Shown one piece after another: positions 4,773-7,441 of a stretch of DNA of 7,441 nt. Position 1 is the first letter of the stretch. Each line of letters starts with the position of its first letter. The position numbers and the translations under genes were made by a program. Below the pieces are notes generated by a model. It was not told where the DNA came from. It saw only the letters and a list, made by a program, of their open reading frames with translations, and did no database searches. This stretch comes from Prevotellaceae bacterium (GTDB lineage: Bacteria; Bacteroidota; Bacteroidia; Bacteroidales; UBA932): NCBI GenBank assembly GCA_031289995.1, contig JAITOI010000144.1:1-7441 (forward strand). The letters run 5' to 3'.

Positions 4773-7441
4773 ATGACAACCGAACGATTTCTCAACCGCT
4801 TTGCCGAGCAGCCGAGCTTTGCGCAGCTGATGGCGCAGCTGAGGCAGCCCGCAGCCTGCGTGCACGCCAGCCATCTTGCTGGCTCGGCGCGAAGCGTGCT
4901 GGGCGCGGCGGCGGCGAGGCAGCTGGGCGGGCTGCACCTGTTCATCCTCAACGAGCGCGACGAGGCCGCCTACTTCTACAACGACTTGTACAACCTGCTT
5001 GGCGAGCGCGACGTGCTGTTTTTTCCATCGAGCTACCGTCGCAGCATCGCCCACGGCGAGGAAGATTCTGCCGCCGCCATTCAGCGCACCACCGCGCTGG
5101 CGGCCATTGCTGAGGCGGGTAAGCGCAAGCAATTGCTGGTGGTGGGCTACCCCGAAAGCGTGGCCGAAAAAGTGGTGTCGGGCGAGGCGCTGCAGCGCAA
5201 TACGCTTACGCTGCACGTGGGCGAAAAGCTGGGGATGGACTTCGTGCGCGACACGCTGCTGGAGTACCTGTTCGAGCGCTGCGACTTCGTGTACGAGCCG
5301 GGGCAGTTCGCCATTCGCGGCAGCATCATCGACGTGTTTTCGTACTCCGACAGCAAGCCGTACCGCATCGACTTTTTTGGCAACGAGGTGGAGAGCCTGC
5401 GCAGCTTCAACCTCAACACCCAGCTGTCGGACGAAAAGCGCAGCGAGGTGGAGATTGTGCCCAACCTGCGACGTACGGAAAGCGAGCGGATTTCGCTCTT
5501 CGACTTCGTCGGCAAGCAAAGCCGCGACAAGGGTTTTGGCGTTACCGCGTGGGTGAACGACCTGAGCTTTGCCGCCGAAAAAATCAACGCTATGGCCGAC
5601 GGCAAAACGGCTGCCGATAAGGATTTTTCGGCGGTTGTCATCGGCAGCGCGGAGCTTGAAAATTCGCTACGCGGGCTGCGCCGGGTGCTCCTGAGCAAGC
5701 CTGTGAGCGGCTCGCAGCAAGGGATGAGCGAGTGCGCCTTTGGCACCGCATCGCAGCCCGCGTTCAACAAAAACTACGAGCTGCTGGCCAGCACGCTGCT
5801 CGAAAATGAGGCCGCAGGCTACGCCAACCTGCTGCTCACCGAAAGCCTGCTGCAGGCCGAGCGGCTCGACGGTATCCTCACCGGCATGGCCTCGGCATCG
5901 CCCGCGGCGCAACGGCACAGCAAGCTCTACGAGCAGCTGCCGCTGGTGCTCCACGAGGGCTTCACCTGCCACGCATCCAAGCTGTGCTGCTACACCGACC
6001 ACCAGCTCTTTGCCCGCTACCACCGCTACAAGCTGCACGGGGCGCCCGAAAAAAGCGAGCAGCTCACCATTCAGGAGCTCAACTCGCTGCAGGTGGGCGA
6101 CTACGTGGTGCACATCGACCACGGCGTGGGAACCTTTGGCGGGCTGGTGAAGCAGCGCGTGGCCAACGGCAAAATGTGCGAGTTCATCAAGATCACCTAC
6201 CGCGACGGCGACGTGCTCATGGTGAGCGTGCACGGCCTGCACCGCATCTCGCGCTTCCGCGGACGCGAAGGGGGTGAGCCGCCAAAAATTTATAAGCTCG
6301 GAAGCGGTGCGTGGCAACGCCTCAAGAGCGCCGCCAAGAGCAAGGTGAAGGACATTGCCCGCGACCTGATTAAGCTCTACGCGCAACGCAAGCAAACGCA
6401 GGGCTTCGCCTTCGCGCCCGACACCTACATGCAGCACGAGCTCGAGGCCTCGTTCATGTACGAGGACACGCCCGACCAGCTCAAGACCACGCTGGCCGTG
6501 AAGTCCGACATGGAGGCCGAAGCGCCGATGGACAGGCTGATTTGCGGCGACGTGGGATTTGGCAAAACCGAAATTGCCATTCGCGCCGCGTTCAAGGCTG
6601 TGGCCGACAGCAAGCAGGTGGCCGTGCTGGTGCCCACCACGCTGCTCGCCCTGCAGCACCACAAAACATTTTGCCGACGCCTGCGCCACTTCCCCTGCCG
6701 CACCGAGTACCTGAGCCGCTTCAAGAGCGCAGGCGAGGTGAAGGCCATTGCGGACGATTTGGCCGAGGGCAAAATCGACATCATCATCGGCACCCACAAG
6801 CTGCTGGGAAAGGGCGTCAGCTTTAAGGATTTGGGGTTGCTCATCATCGACGAGGAGCAAAAATTCGGCGTGGCCGCCAAGGAAAAATTGCGCCAGCTGC
6901 GCCTCGATGTGGATACGCTCACGCTTACGGCCACGCCGATTCCGCGCACGCTACAGTTTTCGCTGATGGGCGCACGCGACCTCTCGGTGATACACACTCC
7001 GCCACCCAACCGGCAGCCGGTGGCCACCGCCGTGCACACCTTCGACGAGGATGTCATCCGCGAGGCCGTGGAGCAAGAATTGGCGCGGGGCGGACAGGTG
7101 TTTTTTGTGCACAACCACGTGAAGGATATTGCCGACATAGAGGGCATCGTGCGCCGCATTTGCCCTCGCGCACGCACCACCTGCGCACACGGCCAAATGG
7201 AGGGCAACGAAATGGAGAAGCGCGTCATCGACTTTGTGCTCGGCGAGTACGACGTGCTGGTGGCCACCAGCATTGTGGAGAACGGCATCGACATCCCCAA
7301 CGCCAACACCATCATCATCAACGACGCGCACCACTTTGGCCTGAGCGACCTGCACCAGCTGCGCGGCCGCGTGGGACGTAGCAACCGCAAGGCGTACTGC
7401 TACCTGCTGGCGCCGCCCGAAAGCCTGCTGTCCGGCGATGC
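4773..7441 (+). CDS. mfd: Transcription-repair coupling factor Mfd (3' end cut off)
   Basis: ATP-driven DNA translocase that removes RNA polymerase stalled at lesions and recruits UvrA for excision repair. The frame is open from the ATG at 4773 to the window edge: 889 codons, against about 1100-1150 for the family, so roughly the last 230 residues (end of the translocase and the C-terminal D7 module) lie outside. The N-terminal UvrB-like region contains FFPSSYRRSIAHGEED and YEPGQFAIRGSIIDVFSY. The RNA-polymerase-interacting domain starts near residue 439 (LQVGDYVVHIDHGVGTF). RecG-like translocase motifs follow: Walker A GDVGFGKTE (592-600), DEEQ (693-696), TATPIPRT (719-726), TSIVENGIDIP (832-842) and QLRGRVGR (862-869). 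A GGAAG about ten bases upstream lies inside the phosphatase gene and may be chance. The seven-base gap to the phosphatase gene suggests co-transcription. No frameshift was seen at the points checked. Confidence 0.96.
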   Translation, partial: MTTERFLNRFAEQPSFAQLMAQLRQPAACVHASHLAGSARSVLGAAAARQLGGLHLFILNERDEAAYFYNDLYNLLGERDVLFFPSSYRRSIAHGEEDSAAAIQRTTALAAIAEAGKRKQLLVVGYPESVAEKVVSGEALQRNTLTLHVGEKLGMDFVRDTLLEYLFERCDFVYEPGQFAIRGSIIDVFSYSDSKPYRIDFFGNEVESLRSFNLNTQLSDEKRSEVEIVPNLRRTESERISLFDFVGKQSRDKGFGVTAWVNDLSFAAEKINAMADGKTAADKDFSAVVIGSAELENSLRGLRRVLLSKPVSGSQQGMSECAFGTASQPAFNKNYELLASTLLENEAAGYANLLLTESLLQAERLDGILTGMASASPAAQRHSKLYEQLPLVLHEGFTCHASKLCCYTDHQLFARYHRYKLHGAPEKSEQLTIQELNSLQVGDYVVHIDHGVGTFGGLVKQRVANGKMCEFIKITYRDGDVLMVSVHGLHRISRFRGREGGEPPKIYKLGSGAWQRLKSAAKSKVKDIARDLIKLYAQRKQTQGFAFAPDTYMQHELEASFMYEDTPDQLKTTLAVKSDMEAEAPMDRLICGDVGFGKTEIAIRAAFKAVADSKQVAVLVPTTLLALQHHKTFCRRLRHFPCRTEYLSRFKSAGEVKAIADDLAEGKIDIIIGTHKLLGKGVSFKDLGLLIIDEEQKFGVAAKEKLRQLRLDVDTLTLTATPIPRTLQFSLMGARDLSVIHTPPPNRQPVATAVHTFDEDVIREAVEQELARGGQVFFVHNHVKDIADIEGIVRRICPRARTTCAHGQMEGNEMEKRVIDFVLGEYDVLVATSIVENGIDIPNANTIIINDAHHFGLSDLHQLRGRVGRSNRKAYCYLLAPPESLLSGD

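Noticed and set aside
5667..6860. Long open frame on the minus strand opposite mfd (397 codons)
   Set aside because: It is a by-product of GC-rich codon use in mfd; composition is Val/Ala/Leu/His-rich and no family motif is visible.
6849..6860. DEEQ instead of DEEH in the Mfd Walker B motif
   Set aside because: I recall DEEQ as normal in Bacteroidota Mfd proteins, and the remaining motifs are intact, so it is not treated as unusual.

Overview
The window reads as ordinary chromosomal DNA of a GC-rich member of the Bacteroidota, most likely Bacteroidales-like. The evidence is threefold. Two sites match the Bacteroidota -7 promoter box TAnnTTTG. Convincing Shine-Dalgarno sequences are missing before the starts. 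The proteins (Tmk, Mfd, a hemerythrin-LuxR regulator) have the wording I associate with this phylum. Coding DNA is GC-rich and the gaps between genes are very AT-rich. The assignment comes from motif recall, not a database search.

Layout. Bases 1-339 hold no gene: there is a good minus-strand promoter facing a gene beyond the left edge, a short perfect palindrome, and the -7 box of the first plus-strand gene. Six plus-strand genes follow: tmk (340-1023), rnhA (1020-1496, ATGA overlap with tmk), a hemerythrin/LuxR regulator (1587-2549), cutC (2581-3327), a secreted alkaline phosphatase (3407-4765), and mfd (4773 to the right edge, cut off). mfd is the largest gene here; its reading frame stays open from its ATG to the last base. 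I found no convincing rho-independent terminator, so the genes may form one long co-oriented transcript, but only tmk-rnhA and phosphatase-mfd are tightly packed.

How the genes fit together. tmk makes dTDP for DNA synthesis, rnhA removes RNA from RNA:DNA hybrids, and mfd clears stalled RNA polymerase and recruits excision repair, so three of the six genes serve nucleic-acid upkeep. The regulator looks like a one-component sensor: a YtfE/RIC-like diiron domain joined to a LuxR-type DNA-binding domain. CutC and the phosphatase are accessory metabolic proteins. Nothing shows that the six form a pathway.

The least expected feature lies in the gaps. All three gaps that follow rnhA, the regulator and cutC contain short tandem arrays with 7-bp or 8-bp periods, and each array has a different unit. 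The stop codons of rnhA and cutC lie inside arrays, and two arrays reach the next start codon directly or within four bases. I see no mobile element, RNA gene, CRISPR array or defence system, and no clear new multi-gene system. The repeat pattern, the phosphatase metal site and the Cys-less sensor are the points most worth a second look.
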